From contig QCHE01000004.1 in the NCBI GenBank assembly GCA_003278065.1, forward strand, positions 1 through 64,000: a DNA stretch of 64,000 nt. The letters are read 5' to 3'. Positions 41,751 to 50,736 of this stretch are shown in pieces. Within the stretch, counting starts at the first letter, position 1. Every line of letters starts with the position of its first letter. The DNA comes from Pelagibacteraceae bacterium AG-390-O04. GTDB lineage: Bacteria; Pseudomonadota; Alphaproteobacteria; Pelagibacterales; Pelagibacteraceae. A model generated the notes under the pieces. It was not told the DNA's origin. It saw nothing but the letters and a program-made list of their open reading frames with translations, and made no database searches. A program made the position numbers and the translations under genes.

Positions 41751-42809
41751 TTTTTTTTTATAATAAATTGAGTTCCGAACCATCTCCATTTACCATTATC
41801 ATTTAATGAACAATTAATTCTACCTCTTCTTGGTTTGAATGGTTCTCTAAATTCTATAATGAGTGTATTGTTGTAAAATTTAATAATTGATTTTTCCCAG
41901 TTGTCTCCTTCATTTGAATAACAATTAATATTTTTAATATTTTTTTGGTTTTGAAAAAATTCTACTTCAAATTTAGGAGGATTATTTTTATTAGTTATTT
42001 TTTTTTCAACTGGAATCAAATTTTTGTATTCCAAAGGATAAGTTTTGATAATAGATTTAAATCTTTTTATTTCCCCATAATTTTCATTTATTGGAAATCT
42101 TGGTAATTGAAATTTTTCTTTGTTAACATCAATTACACCAGAGTGTTGACCAAAAGCAAAACTAAAATTTCTTGAAATATATTTTCTCATAAATTCAGAA
42201 TATTCTCCAAAAGGATAAGAGAAAAGATTTGGGATATAACCTAATTTTTCTTTAAAAATTAAGTTTGCTTTTTCTATGTCTAATACAAATTCTTTATCAC
42301 TTACATCTATTAAATATTCATGAGTGTGGGAATGATGGCCGATAGTAACAAAATCTTCTTTTTCTATTTCAATAATTTGTTCCCAAGTCATATATCCATT
42401 GTTTCCAACAGGTTCCGTCGAAACAAATAAAATGAATGGGATTTTGTTTTTTTTTAAAAAAGGCCAAGCTTTCTGATAAAAAGATTGAAATGCATCATCT
42501 ACTGTTAAAAGTATTTTTTTTTTGTTTTTTTGCAACATTAAACTTCTCAATAAATTCTTTTGACCGAATAAAATCATAATTTTGGTTTTTTATTAATTGT
42601 ATATGTTTTTCAAAAACTTCCATTCGAATATTGGTAGAAGGGTATTTGTTTTCATCGAATCTGTGATACATTATAGAGAGAACACCCTCATCATTTGAAT
42701 ATTGTTTGATATTATTTTCTTCTGCATTACAATTTATTAAAAAAAATAAAATTGTTATGTGCACACTGATTATAGACGCGGCTAATGAAAAAATATTTTT
42801 AATGATCAT
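41747..42809 (-). CDS. Polysaccharide deacetylase family protein; frame broken by apparent +1 in a T10 (A10) tract at 42514-42523
   Basis: N-terminal ORF: signal peptide, GVLSIMYHRFDENKYPSTNIRMEVFEKHI...FIEKFNVAKKQKK. C-terminal ORF: KKILLTVDDAFQSFYQKAWPFLKKNKIPFILFVSTEPVG...TIGHHSHTH. Confidence 0.87.
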
Positions 42810-43143
42810 TAAAAGTAAAAATATTTATAAAGCTAGTTTTGAAAATAGTAAAACTAATTATGAAAGATTAACTATTCTTATTGATGATTTTTTGAATTTA
42901 AATAATCTAAAAATCAATGATATTTCAAAATTGTATGTAAATAGGGGCCCAGGGAGCTTTGCTGGAATTCGAAATTCTCTTTCAGTAGTAAAAGCAATCA
43001 ATTTAGTAAAAAATATTGATTATTACTGTTTCAGTTTTAAAGATTTTGGTGATGTAAATAATATAGAGTATGAAAATATTCCCAATCTATGCGATAAATT
43101 TAAGATCAAAAAAAATTTGATTAATCCTATTTATATAAGTTAA
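42757..43143 (+). CDS. tsaB: Short TsaB-like protein (t6A biosynthesis)
   Basis: MCTLIIDAANEKIFLMI..., YVNRGPGSFAGIRNSLSVVKAINL; only about 128 aa. Confidence 0.78.
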   Translation: MCTLIIDAANEKIFLMIIKSKNIYKASFENSKTNYERLTILIDDFLNLNNLKINDISKLYVNRGPGSFAGIRNSLSVVKAINLVKNIDYYCFSFKDFGDVNNIEYENIPNLCDKFKIKKNLINPIYIS

Positions 43144-43145
43144 AA

Positions 43146-43583
43146 TTGAATATGTCAGAATCTATAGAAGAAAAATGTTTATCTAAAGGTGTAAAACTAA
43201 CTGATCAAAGAAGGATTATTGCAAAGGTAATTTCAGAATCTAAAGCAGAGTATGGAGAGTCTGATCATCCTGATGTGGATGAATTATATAGTAGAGTTTC
43301 TAAAATTGATCCAAAAATTAGTATTGCAACTGTTTATAGAACTGTAAAATTATTCGAAGAAGCGGGTATTCTAACAAAACATGATTTTAAGGGTGGGAAA
43401 GCCAGATACGAAGCAATTGTAGAAAGTCATCACGATCATTTGATAGATATTAAGACTGGTGAGATAATTGAATTTGTTGATGAAGAAATAGAGAAACTTC
43501 AAAAAAAAGTTGCTGAGAAACATGGTTATAACTTAGTAGATCATAAACTAGAACTTTACGGCGTTAAGAAAAAAACTCAATAA
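43146..43583 (+). CDS. fur: Fur-family transcriptional regulator
   Basis: GVKLTDQRRIIAKVI, ISIATVYRTVKLFEEAGILTKHDF, ESHHDHLIDIKTGEIIEFVDEEIE. Confidence 0.9.
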   Translation: MNMSESIEEKCLSKGVKLTDQRRIIAKVISESKAEYGESDHPDVDELYSRVSKIDPKISIATVYRTVKLFEEAGILTKHDFKGGKARYEAIVESHHDHLIDIKTGEIIEFVDEEIEKLQKKVAEKHGYNLVDHKLELYGVKKKTQ

Positions 43584-43584
43584 A

Positions 43585-44913
43585 ATGAATCAAAAAATAT
43601 TTATAAAGACATTTGGTTGTCAAATGAATGAATATGACTCAAATAGAATATATGATTCTGTTAAAAAAATTGGTTATCAAAAAACAGAAAATTATGAAGA
43701 TGCTAACTGTTATTTATTAAATACATGTCATATTAGAGATAAAGCAAAAGAAAAAGTTTATCATGAAATAGGAAGAGTAAAAAAAATATTTAGATCAAAA
43801 AAAAAACCATTAGTTATTATTACTGGTTGTGTTGCTCAAGCAGAAAATCAGGAAATGTTAAAGAGAGAACCATATATAGATTTGGTTATTGGCCCTCAAT
43901 CTTATCATAAAATTAATGATACAATTTCAAATTATATTGAAAAAAAGAAAAAAATTGAGGAGACAGAATTTGATGCTGTTTCTAAATTCAACTATTTAAG
44001 TAAAATAAAAAACAAAAATAATAAAATATCATCATTCTTAACAATTCAAGAAGGATGTGATAAGTTTTGCCATTTTTGTGTAGTCCCGTATACCAGAGGT
44101 CCAGAGTACTCTCGACCATTTAATCAAGTTTTAGATGAAGCAAAGCACTTAGCATATAATGGTGTAAAAGAAATAATTTTACTTGGTCAAAATGTAAACG
44201 CTTATAACAATGAAGATTATAAATTATCAAATTTAATAATAGAAATTGAAAAATTAGATGAAATAAAAAGAGTAAGGTACACAACATCACATCCAAAAGA
44301 TATGACCGATGATTTAATTGATGTTTATAAAAATTCAGAGAAATTAATGCCATTAGTTCACTTACCAGTTCAAAGTGGATCAAATAAGGTTTTGAAGTTA
44401 ATGAATAGAAAACATACGATAAATGAATATCTTAAAATATTTGATAAGTTGAAAAATATTAATCCAGATATAGAATTTTCAAGTGATTTTATAATAGCCT
44501 ACCCTGGTGAAGAAGAAGATGATTTTAAAGATACTATTGATTTAATTAAAAGAATTAATTTTATTAATTCATATTCTTTTATTTTTAGTCCAAGACCAGG
44601 AACGATTGCAGAAAAATACGATTTAATTAGTAAAAAAATATCAATGGAAAGATTAGAAAAAGTTCAAAATATATTATTTGAAAATCAAACTAGAATGAAC
44701 AAATCTTTAGAAAATAAAACAATTGATGTTTTAGTTGAAAATTTAACTGATGATAAAACTAGAGTTTTTGGTAGATCTGAGTATATGACGCCAGTTATTT
44801 TTAACGGTAAAAAATCAGATATTGGTAAAATTATTAAAGTACAAATCAAAAAAAGTAATAGAAATTCTCTATTTGGAGAGGTTATAAATTTTTCCAAACA
44901 AAAGGTGGCCTAA
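43585..44913 (+). CDS. miaB: tRNA-2-methylthio-N6-dimethylallyladenosine synthase
   Basis: FIKTFGCQMNEYDS, QEGCDKFCHFCVVPYTRGPEYSRP, C-terminal TRAM-like region. Confidence 0.97.
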   Translation: MNQKIFIKTFGCQMNEYDSNRIYDSVKKIGYQKTENYEDANCYLLNTCHIRDKAKEKVYHEIGRVKKIFRSKKKPLVIITGCVAQAENQEMLKREPYIDLVIGPQSYHKINDTISNYIEKKKKIEETEFDAVSKFNYLSKIKNKNNKISSFLTIQEGCDKFCHFCVVPYTRGPEYSRPFNQVLDEAKHLAYNGVKEIILLGQNVNAYNNEDYKLSNLIIEIEKLDEIKRVRYTTSHPKDMTDDLIDVYKNSEKLMPLVHLPVQSGSNKVLKLMNRKHTINEYLKIFDKLKNINPDIEFSSDFIIAYPGEEEDDFKDTIDLIKRINFINSYSFIFSPRPGTIAEKYDLISKKISMERLEKVQNILFENQTRMNKSLENKTIDVLVENLTDDKTRVFGRSEYMTPVIFNGKKSDIGKIIKVQIKKSNRNSLFGEVINFSKQKVA

Positions 44914-44916
44914 AAT

Positions 44917-45912
44917 TTGAGTAGTATAAAAAAAAAAAATATCGATCAATCCTTAAAATTTGTCTATTCGGATAATAATTCTTTAAGTGTTATTTTTCAT
45001 GATAATGATTTGTTAATGGGTGTTGTTGGAGAGTTTAATAAAAACCTACAAGAATTAGAAAGAATTACAAATTGTAGTTTATATTCTAGAGGAAATTCTA
45101 TCTTAATTAAATCTAACCCTGAGAGTAACGAAAAAATAAAAAATGCTATTCAATTTCTAACTAAACAATTTATTAATAATGGAAATATAGAGAATAAAGA
45201 TATACTTTCATCTTTAGATAAGTTTATGATTAATGAAAAAGTAAAAAATAATAATGTTACTGACATTATTAAAACTCCAAAAAAATCAATTATTCCTAGA
45301 TCAGAAAAACAAAAAAACTATGTTAGAGCCTTGAGACAAAATGATATTATAATTTCTGCTGGGCCCGCTGGAACTGGAAAAACTTTTTTAGCAGTAGCTG
45401 TTGGATTAACTTTGTTATTAGAAAAAAAAATTGAGAGAATAATTTTATCAAGACCTGCCGTTGAAGCAGGTGAACGTTTAGGTTTTTTACCAGGAGATAT
45501 GAAGGAAAAAGTAGATCCTTATTTAAGACCTCTTTATGACTCATTATATGATCTTTTTGATTTTGAAAAAATACAAAGAATGATTGAAATTGGTGACATA
45601 GAAATCGCACCATTAGCATTTATGAGAGGAAGAACTCTCAAAAATTCTTTCGCAATTTTAGATGAAGCCCAGAATGCTACAGACACTCAAATAAAGATGT
45701 TCTTAACTCGTATTGGTGAAAATTCAAAAATTGTTGTTAATGGTGACCCCACGCAAATTGATTTACCAAATAAAAATATGTCAGGTTTAGTTCGTTCAAA
45801 AGAATTGCTAGGGCATTTGAAAGAAATATCTATAGTTGATTTTGATCACTCTGATGTTGTTAGACATCCACTTGTTTCAAAAATAGTAAAAGCTTATTCA
45901 AATAATGATTAA
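44917..45912 (+). CDS. phoH: PhoH-like ATPase (TTG start)
   Basis: SAGPAGTGKTFLAVAVGL, LDEAQNATDTQIKMFLTRIG, VNGDPTQIDLP. Confidence 0.95.
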   Translation: MSSIKKKNIDQSLKFVYSDNNSLSVIFHDNDLLMGVVGEFNKNLQELERITNCSLYSRGNSILIKSNPESNEKIKNAIQFLTKQFINNGNIENKDILSSLDKFMINEKVKNNNVTDIIKTPKKSIIPRSEKQKNYVRALRQNDIIISAGPAGTGKTFLAVAVGLTLLLEKKIERIILSRPAVEAGERLGFLPGDMKEKVDPYLRPLYDSLYDLFDFEKIQRMIEIGDIEIAPLAFMRGRTLKNSFAILDEAQNATDTQIKMFLTRIGENSKIVVNGDPTQIDLPNKNMSGLVRSKELLGHLKEISIVDFDHSDVVRHPLVSKIVKAYSNND

Positions 45913-46366
45913 TATTGATGTCTTCTCTGAGGAGAAGGCCTGGTCAAAAAAATTAAAAAATAAAGAACTTTTTTTTAAAAATATTTGTAAAGCTTTTCCC
46001 AAAAAATATAAGTTTTCAAATAAAAAAGTAACTTTTTCTTTATTACTATCAAATAATAAAAATATTCAAAAATTAAATAAAAGCTTTAGAAAAAAAAATA
46101 AATCTACAGATATACTTTCTTTTCCATTTAATAAAAAAAATAAAATTTCAAAAAATACATATTTAGGAGATATAATAATTAGTTATAATTATATTAATAA
46201 ACCAAGGTCACAAAATGTTAGTTCCTTTAAAGAAAAGACCTTAAAAATATTTATTCATGGTTTTGTACATCTTTTAGGTTTTGATCATAAGAGAAATAAA
46301 GATTATTATAAAATGCTCAAAGAAGAAAATTTCATATACAAATCAGTAAAATCAAAAACAGATTAA
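45905..46366 (+). CDS. ybeY: Endoribonuclease YbeY
   Basis: KSTDILSFPF...YLGDIIISY...FIHGFVHLLGFDHKRNKDYYKM. Confidence 0.93.
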   Translation: MINIDVFSEEKAWSKKLKNKELFFKNICKAFPKKYKFSNKKVTFSLLLSNNKNIQKLNKSFRKKNKSTDILSFPFNKKNKISKNTYLGDIIISYNYINKPRSQNVSSFKEKTLKIFIHGFVHLLGFDHKRNKDYYKMLKEENFIYKSVKSKTD

Positions 46367-46367
46367 T

Positions 46368-47912
46368 TTGAATAAAAAATTTTACATTGAGGTGATATAT
46401 TTATTTTTATTAGGTTCTATAACCTCTTTAAGTTTACCTCCGTTTAATTACTTCATTATAAATTTTATTACTTTTAGTTTATTTTTTATTTTTTTAATTA
46501 AAAAATCTAAAATAAATAATAATAAAAAAATTTTTCTTTTTTACGGCTGGCTATTTGGATTAGGTTATTTTATTAGTAATCTTTATTGGATTTCAATTTC
46601 TTTAACTTTTGATGAAAGTTTTAAGTTTTTAATTCCAATAACTGTAATTTTGATTCCAAGTTTTCTAGCTTTATTTTATTCTATAGCTACATATTTGTTT
46701 GTTATTTTAAAATCGAAAAAAATTTTAAGTTCTATTTTTCTTTTTCCTCTAATTTTTGGAATAATAGAATTTTTAAGAGGATCAATTTTAACTGGATTCC
46801 CCTGGAATTTGATTTCTTATAGTTTTTCAAATTATGTTGAAATTTTAAATATCACATCAATTATTGGCACTTATAGTTTTAATTTATTTTGTATTTCACT
46901 TTTTATAAGCCCATCTATATTTATTCTTAAAGATAGTAGAAAGGATACTATTGTATGTATTTTATTTTTAGTTATAGCAATGTCATTTTATTTTTATGGT
47001 TCAAAAAATATTGCTAAGTTTAATAAAGCTGAAATAGATAATTATGATTACAAAGTAAGAATTATAGGCTCAAATATCAATATAGATAGATTTTATAATA
47101 ATATTGATCCAATTTCAGTAGTCAAAGATTTAATAAAAATAAGTTCTCCACAAAAAAACGAAAAAACAATTTTTGTTTGGCCAGAAGGTATATTACCAGG
47201 TATTTCACAAGAACAACTTGCTGAATATGATTGGTTATTTGAAAATAAATTTAACGAAAATCATCTATTGATTATCGGTATAAATCGTAAATCCAAAGAA
47301 AATCAAATTACAAAATATTTTAATTCATTTTCAGTTTATGATCATAATCTTAATTTAATAAATTCATATAACAAAATCAATTTAGTTCCTTTTGGAGAAT
47401 TTTTACCTTTTGAAAAAATTTTGAAGAATATTGGTCTTAAAACAATTACTAACAGTTATCAATCTTACTCGAAAGGTAGTGAAAGAAAAATTATGCATAT
47501 TAATGAAAAAAATTTTACTTTAAAAATTTTACCACTTATTTGTTATGAAATAATTTATTCTGGTAAAATATTTAAAGATTATAATTTTGATTTCATAGTA
47601 AACATTTCTGAAGATGGTTGGTTTGGTCAATCAATAGGTCCAAAACAACATTTTGTTCATAGTATTTTTAGGGCAATTGAAAGTGGAAAGTATGTTTTAA
47701 GGTCCACTAATAATGGGATAACAGCGATTATTAATCCAGTGGGAGTGATTGAAAAACAACTTAAATTAAATAAATCTGGTTATATTGATTTTTATGAGAC
47801 GAGAACAATTAAGCCAACATTATTTTCGAATCATGGAAATAAAATTTTTGGATTAATAATTTTATTGTATATTTTTTTGATTTTTTCATTTAATAGAATT
47901 AAAAATGAGTAA
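46368..47912 (+). CDS. lnt: Apolipoprotein N-acyltransferase
   Basis: Multi-TM N-terminus plus nitrilase-like domain: [51 protein letters not shown]. Confidence 0.95.
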   Translation: MNKKFYIEVIYLFLLGSITSLSLPPFNYFIINFITFSLFFIFLIKKSKINNNKKIFLFYGWLFGLGYFISNLYWISISLTFDESFKFLIPITVILIPSFLALFYSIATYLFVILKSKKILSSIFLFPLIFGIIEFLRGSILTGFPWNLISYSFSNYVEILNITSIIGTYSFNLFCISLFISPSIFILKDSRKDTIVCILFLVIAMSFYFYGSKNIAKFNKAEIDNYDYKVRIIGSNINIDRFYNNIDPISVVKDLIKISSPQKNEKTIFVWPEGILPGISQEQLAEYDWLFENKFNENHLLIIGINRKSKENQITKYFNSFSVYDHNLNLINSYNKINLVPFGEFLPFEKILKNIGLKTITNSYQSYSKGSERKIMHINEKNFTLKILPLICYEIIYSGKIFKDYNFDFIVNISEDGWFGQSIGPKQHFVHSIFRAIESGKYVLRSTNNGITAIINPVGVIEKQLKLNKSGYIDFYETRTIKPTLFSNHGNKIFGLIILLYIFLIFSFNRIKNE

Positions 47913-49074
47913 TTTAAAAAATTATCTTTTCACAAGTGAGTCTGTCTCTGAAGGTCATCCAGACAAAGTATCTGATAGAATTTCTGATATGGTTGTTGAT
48001 AGTTATATTTCTGGAGATCCATTTTCAAGAGTAGCTTGTGAAACATTAACTACTACAAATAAAGTTGTTTTAGCAGGTGAGGTAAGAGGACCTGAAATTA
48101 AAAAAGATGAATTAATTGAGAAGGTAAGAAAATGTATTAAAGATATTGGTTATGATCAGGACGGTTTTACCTGGAAAGAAGCCACAAAAATTGAAAGTCA
48201 TTTACATTCGCAATCTGCTGATATTGCAATGGGAGTAGATTCTTCTGGTAATAAGGATGAAGGAGCTGGAGATCAAGGTATTATGTTTGGATATGCATGT
48301 AATGAAACAGAAGTTTTAATGCCAGCACCAATTCATTATTCTCATAAAATTTTAAGATTAATGGCAGAAGATAGAAAATCAGGAAAATTAAAAAATATTG
48401 AACCTGACTCGAAGAGCCAAGTTACATTCGAGTACGCAGAGGGTAAACCAATTAAAGTTAAATCTGTTGTAATATCTTCCCAACATTCTGCAGACATAAA
48501 TCAAGCTCAAGTTAGAGATTTATTAAGACCATATATGTTGAATTCAATTCCAAAAAATTTTCTTGAGGGTTTTAATGAAGATGAGTTTTATGTTAATCCA
48601 ACAGGTAATTTTGTAATTGGTGGTCCTGATGGAGACTGTGGTTTAACTGGCAGAAAAATCATAGTTGATACATATGGTGGTGCTGCGCCTCACGGTGGTG
48701 GAGCATTTTCAGGAAAAGATCCAACTAAAGTTGATAGATCGGCAGCTTATGCAGCTAGATATATTGCAAAAAATATTGTTGCATCAAAAGTTGCTGATAA
48801 ATGTTTAATTCAATTAGCATATGCTATTGGTGTTTCTAAACCATTATCAATTTATGTTGATTTATTTGATAATGATTTAGAGAAAAATAAATTTGTTGAA
48901 GAAAAAATAAAAGAAAATTTTGATTTAAGTCCAAGAGGAATAAGAGAAATGTTAAGCTTAAATAAACCAATTTACGAAAAGACAGCTGCATATGGTCACT
49001 TTGGAAGAGCTCCAGAAGCAGACGGAGCATTTTCTTGGGAAAAGACTGATAAAACTAGCTTTTTTTCTAAATAG
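47905..49074 (+). CDS. metK: S-adenosylmethionine synthetase
   Basis: [59 protein letters not shown]. Confidence 0.98.
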   Translation: MSNLKNYLFTSESVSEGHPDKVSDRISDMVVDSYISGDPFSRVACETLTTTNKVVLAGEVRGPEIKKDELIEKVRKCIKDIGYDQDGFTWKEATKIESHLHSQSADIAMGVDSSGNKDEGAGDQGIMFGYACNETEVLMPAPIHYSHKILRLMAEDRKSGKLKNIEPDSKSQVTFEYAEGKPIKVKSVVISSQHSADINQAQVRDLLRPYMLNSIPKNFLEGFNEDEFYVNPTGNFVIGGPDGDCGLTGRKIIVDTYGGAAPHGGGAFSGKDPTKVDRSAAYAARYIAKNIVASKVADKCLIQLAYAIGVSKPLSIYVDLFDNDLEKNKFVEEKIKENFDLSPRGIREMLSLNKPIYEKTAAYGHFGRAPEADGAFSWEKTDKTSFFSK

Positions 49075-49130
49075 TTTCTATTGAATTAAAAAAAAACTTT
49101 AATATATTCCAGTTACATTGTTGAATTTAC

Positions 49131-49157
49131 AAAATGGGCTTAAGCCCATTTTTTTTT
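49131..49157 (+). terminator. Rho-independent terminator between metK and nusA
   Basis: Inverted repeat AAAATGGGC-TTAA-GCCCATTTT followed by T run. Confidence 0.8.
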
Positions 49158-49172
49158 GGAGCAAACAAATTT

Positions 49173-50726
49173 ATGTTAAATAAAAGAGCAGATAAATTAG
49201 AGTTATTAAGAATAGCTGAAGCAGTAGCTTTAGAAAAGTCTATTGATAAAGAACTAATAATTAGCTCTATGGAAACTGGTATAGCAAAGGCTGCAAAATC
49301 TAAGTTTGGCCAAGAAAATGAAATTAAAGTTTTAATCAACCGAGAAAATGGCGATATAGAGTTATTTAGAAAATTAATTATTGCTGACAATCCTGAGAAT
49401 TCTAATATAGAAATTAAACTTGAAGATGCAATAAATCTTAATGAGACAAATAAAGATAAAAAAATTGGAGATGAAGTTCTACAACCTTTACCTTCTTTTG
49501 ATTTTGGTAGAATTGCAGCTCAAACAGCAAAACAAGTTATTAGTTCTAATGTTAGAGAAGCTGAAAGAGAAAGACAATTTAATGACTTTATTGATAAAAA
49601 GGACACAGTTTTAAGTGGCATAGTTAAAAGACTAGAGTTTGGAAATGTCATCGTAGATCTAGGAAGAACAGAAGCAATAATCCAAAAAAATGAGATGATC
49701 CCCAGAGAAAATATTAAAGCGGGAGATAGAATTAAAGCATATTGTTATGATGTTAGAAGAGAACCTAGGGGCCAACAAATTTTTTTATCAAGAGCTCATC
49801 CTAAGTTTATGGAAAAATTATTTATTCAAGAAGTTCCAGAAATATATGATGGTTTAATTGAAATTAAATCTTCGTCAAGAGATCCAGGAAGTAGAGCAAA
49901 AATATGTGTTAAAGCAGTTGACACATCTTTAGATCCTGTTGGAGCTTGTGTAGGTATGAGAGGATCAAGAGTTCAAGCAGTAGTAAATGAACTACAGGGT
50001 GAAAAAATAGATATTGTAAATTGGTCAGAGGATCCTGCTATTCTAGTATCTAATGCTCTATCACCGGCTGAAGTCCAAAGAGTTAATGTTGATTTAGAGA
50101 GAAAAAAACTTGATGTTATTTTGACAGATGAGAATTTAAGTAAGGCCATTGGACGTAGAGGTCAAAATGTTCGTTTAGCAACAAAACTCTTAAATTATGA
50201 AATTAATATTATGACTGATCAAGAAGATTCTGAACGAAGACAACAAGAGTTTAAAGAAAAAACTGAAAATTTTGTAAAAAATTTAGAATTAGATGAAACT
50301 CTTGGTCAATTATTAGTTGCCGAAGGATTTTCGACAATTGATGATATTAAAGATAGTTCACTTGAGAATTTAACTAAAATTGAAGGTATAGAAGAAGATA
50401 CAGCAAAAGCTTTGATCGAAAGAGCAAAGGAATTTTATGAAAAAGATCAAGAAGATATTTCTCAAAGAATAAAAGATTTAGGATTAGAAGAACCTTTGAT
50501 CAATTTAAAAGGATTAACACCTGGAATGCTAGTCACTTTAGGAGAACAAAAAATTTTAAAACTAGAGGATTTTGCTGATCTAGCTTCAGATGAACTTACA
50601 GGTGGTTTTGATGTCATTAAAGGAGAAAGAATAAAAATTCAAGGTTATTTGGAGGATTTTGCTCTTTCAAAAGAAGAGGCAGATGGATTAATTATGTCTG
50701 CAAGAAACATTGTTTATAAAGATTGA
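49173..50726 (+). CDS. nusA: Transcription termination/antitermination protein NusA
   Basis: LELLRIAEAVALEKSIDKELI..., S1 and KH domains, C-terminal helix-hairpin repeats. Start placed at MLNKRADKLELL because upstream residues derive from the terminator. Confidence 0.95.
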   Translation: MLNKRADKLELLRIAEAVALEKSIDKELIISSMETGIAKAAKSKFGQENEIKVLINRENGDIELFRKLIIADNPENSNIEIKLEDAINLNETNKDKKIGDEVLQPLPSFDFGRIAAQTAKQVISSNVREAERERQFNDFIDKKDTVLSGIVKRLEFGNVIVDLGRTEAIIQKNEMIPRENIKAGDRIKAYCYDVRREPRGQQIFLSRAHPKFMEKLFIQEVPEIYDGLIEIKSSSRDPGSRAKICVKAVDTSLDPVGACVGMRGSRVQAVVNELQGEKIDIVNWSEDPAILVSNALSPAEVQRVNVDLERKKLDVILTDENLSKAIGRRGQNVRLATKLLNYEINIMTDQEDSERRQQEFKEKTENFVKNLELDETLGQLLVAEGFSTIDDIKDSSLENLTKIEGIEEDTAKALIERAKEFYEKDQEDISQRIKDLGLEEPLINLKGLTPGMLVTLGEQKILKLEDFADLASDELTGGFDVIKGERIKIQGYLEDFALSKEEADGLIMSARNIVYKD

Positions 50727-50736
50727 GTGATGAGTT

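Noticed and set aside
47850-47905. SAM riboswitch upstream of metK
   Set aside because: metK overlaps the lnt stop, leaving no room for a leader element.
49134-49172. N-terminal extension MGLSPFFFGANKF of nusA
   Set aside because: Encoded by the terminator palindrome; the conserved NusA start is MLNKRADKLELLRIAEAV.
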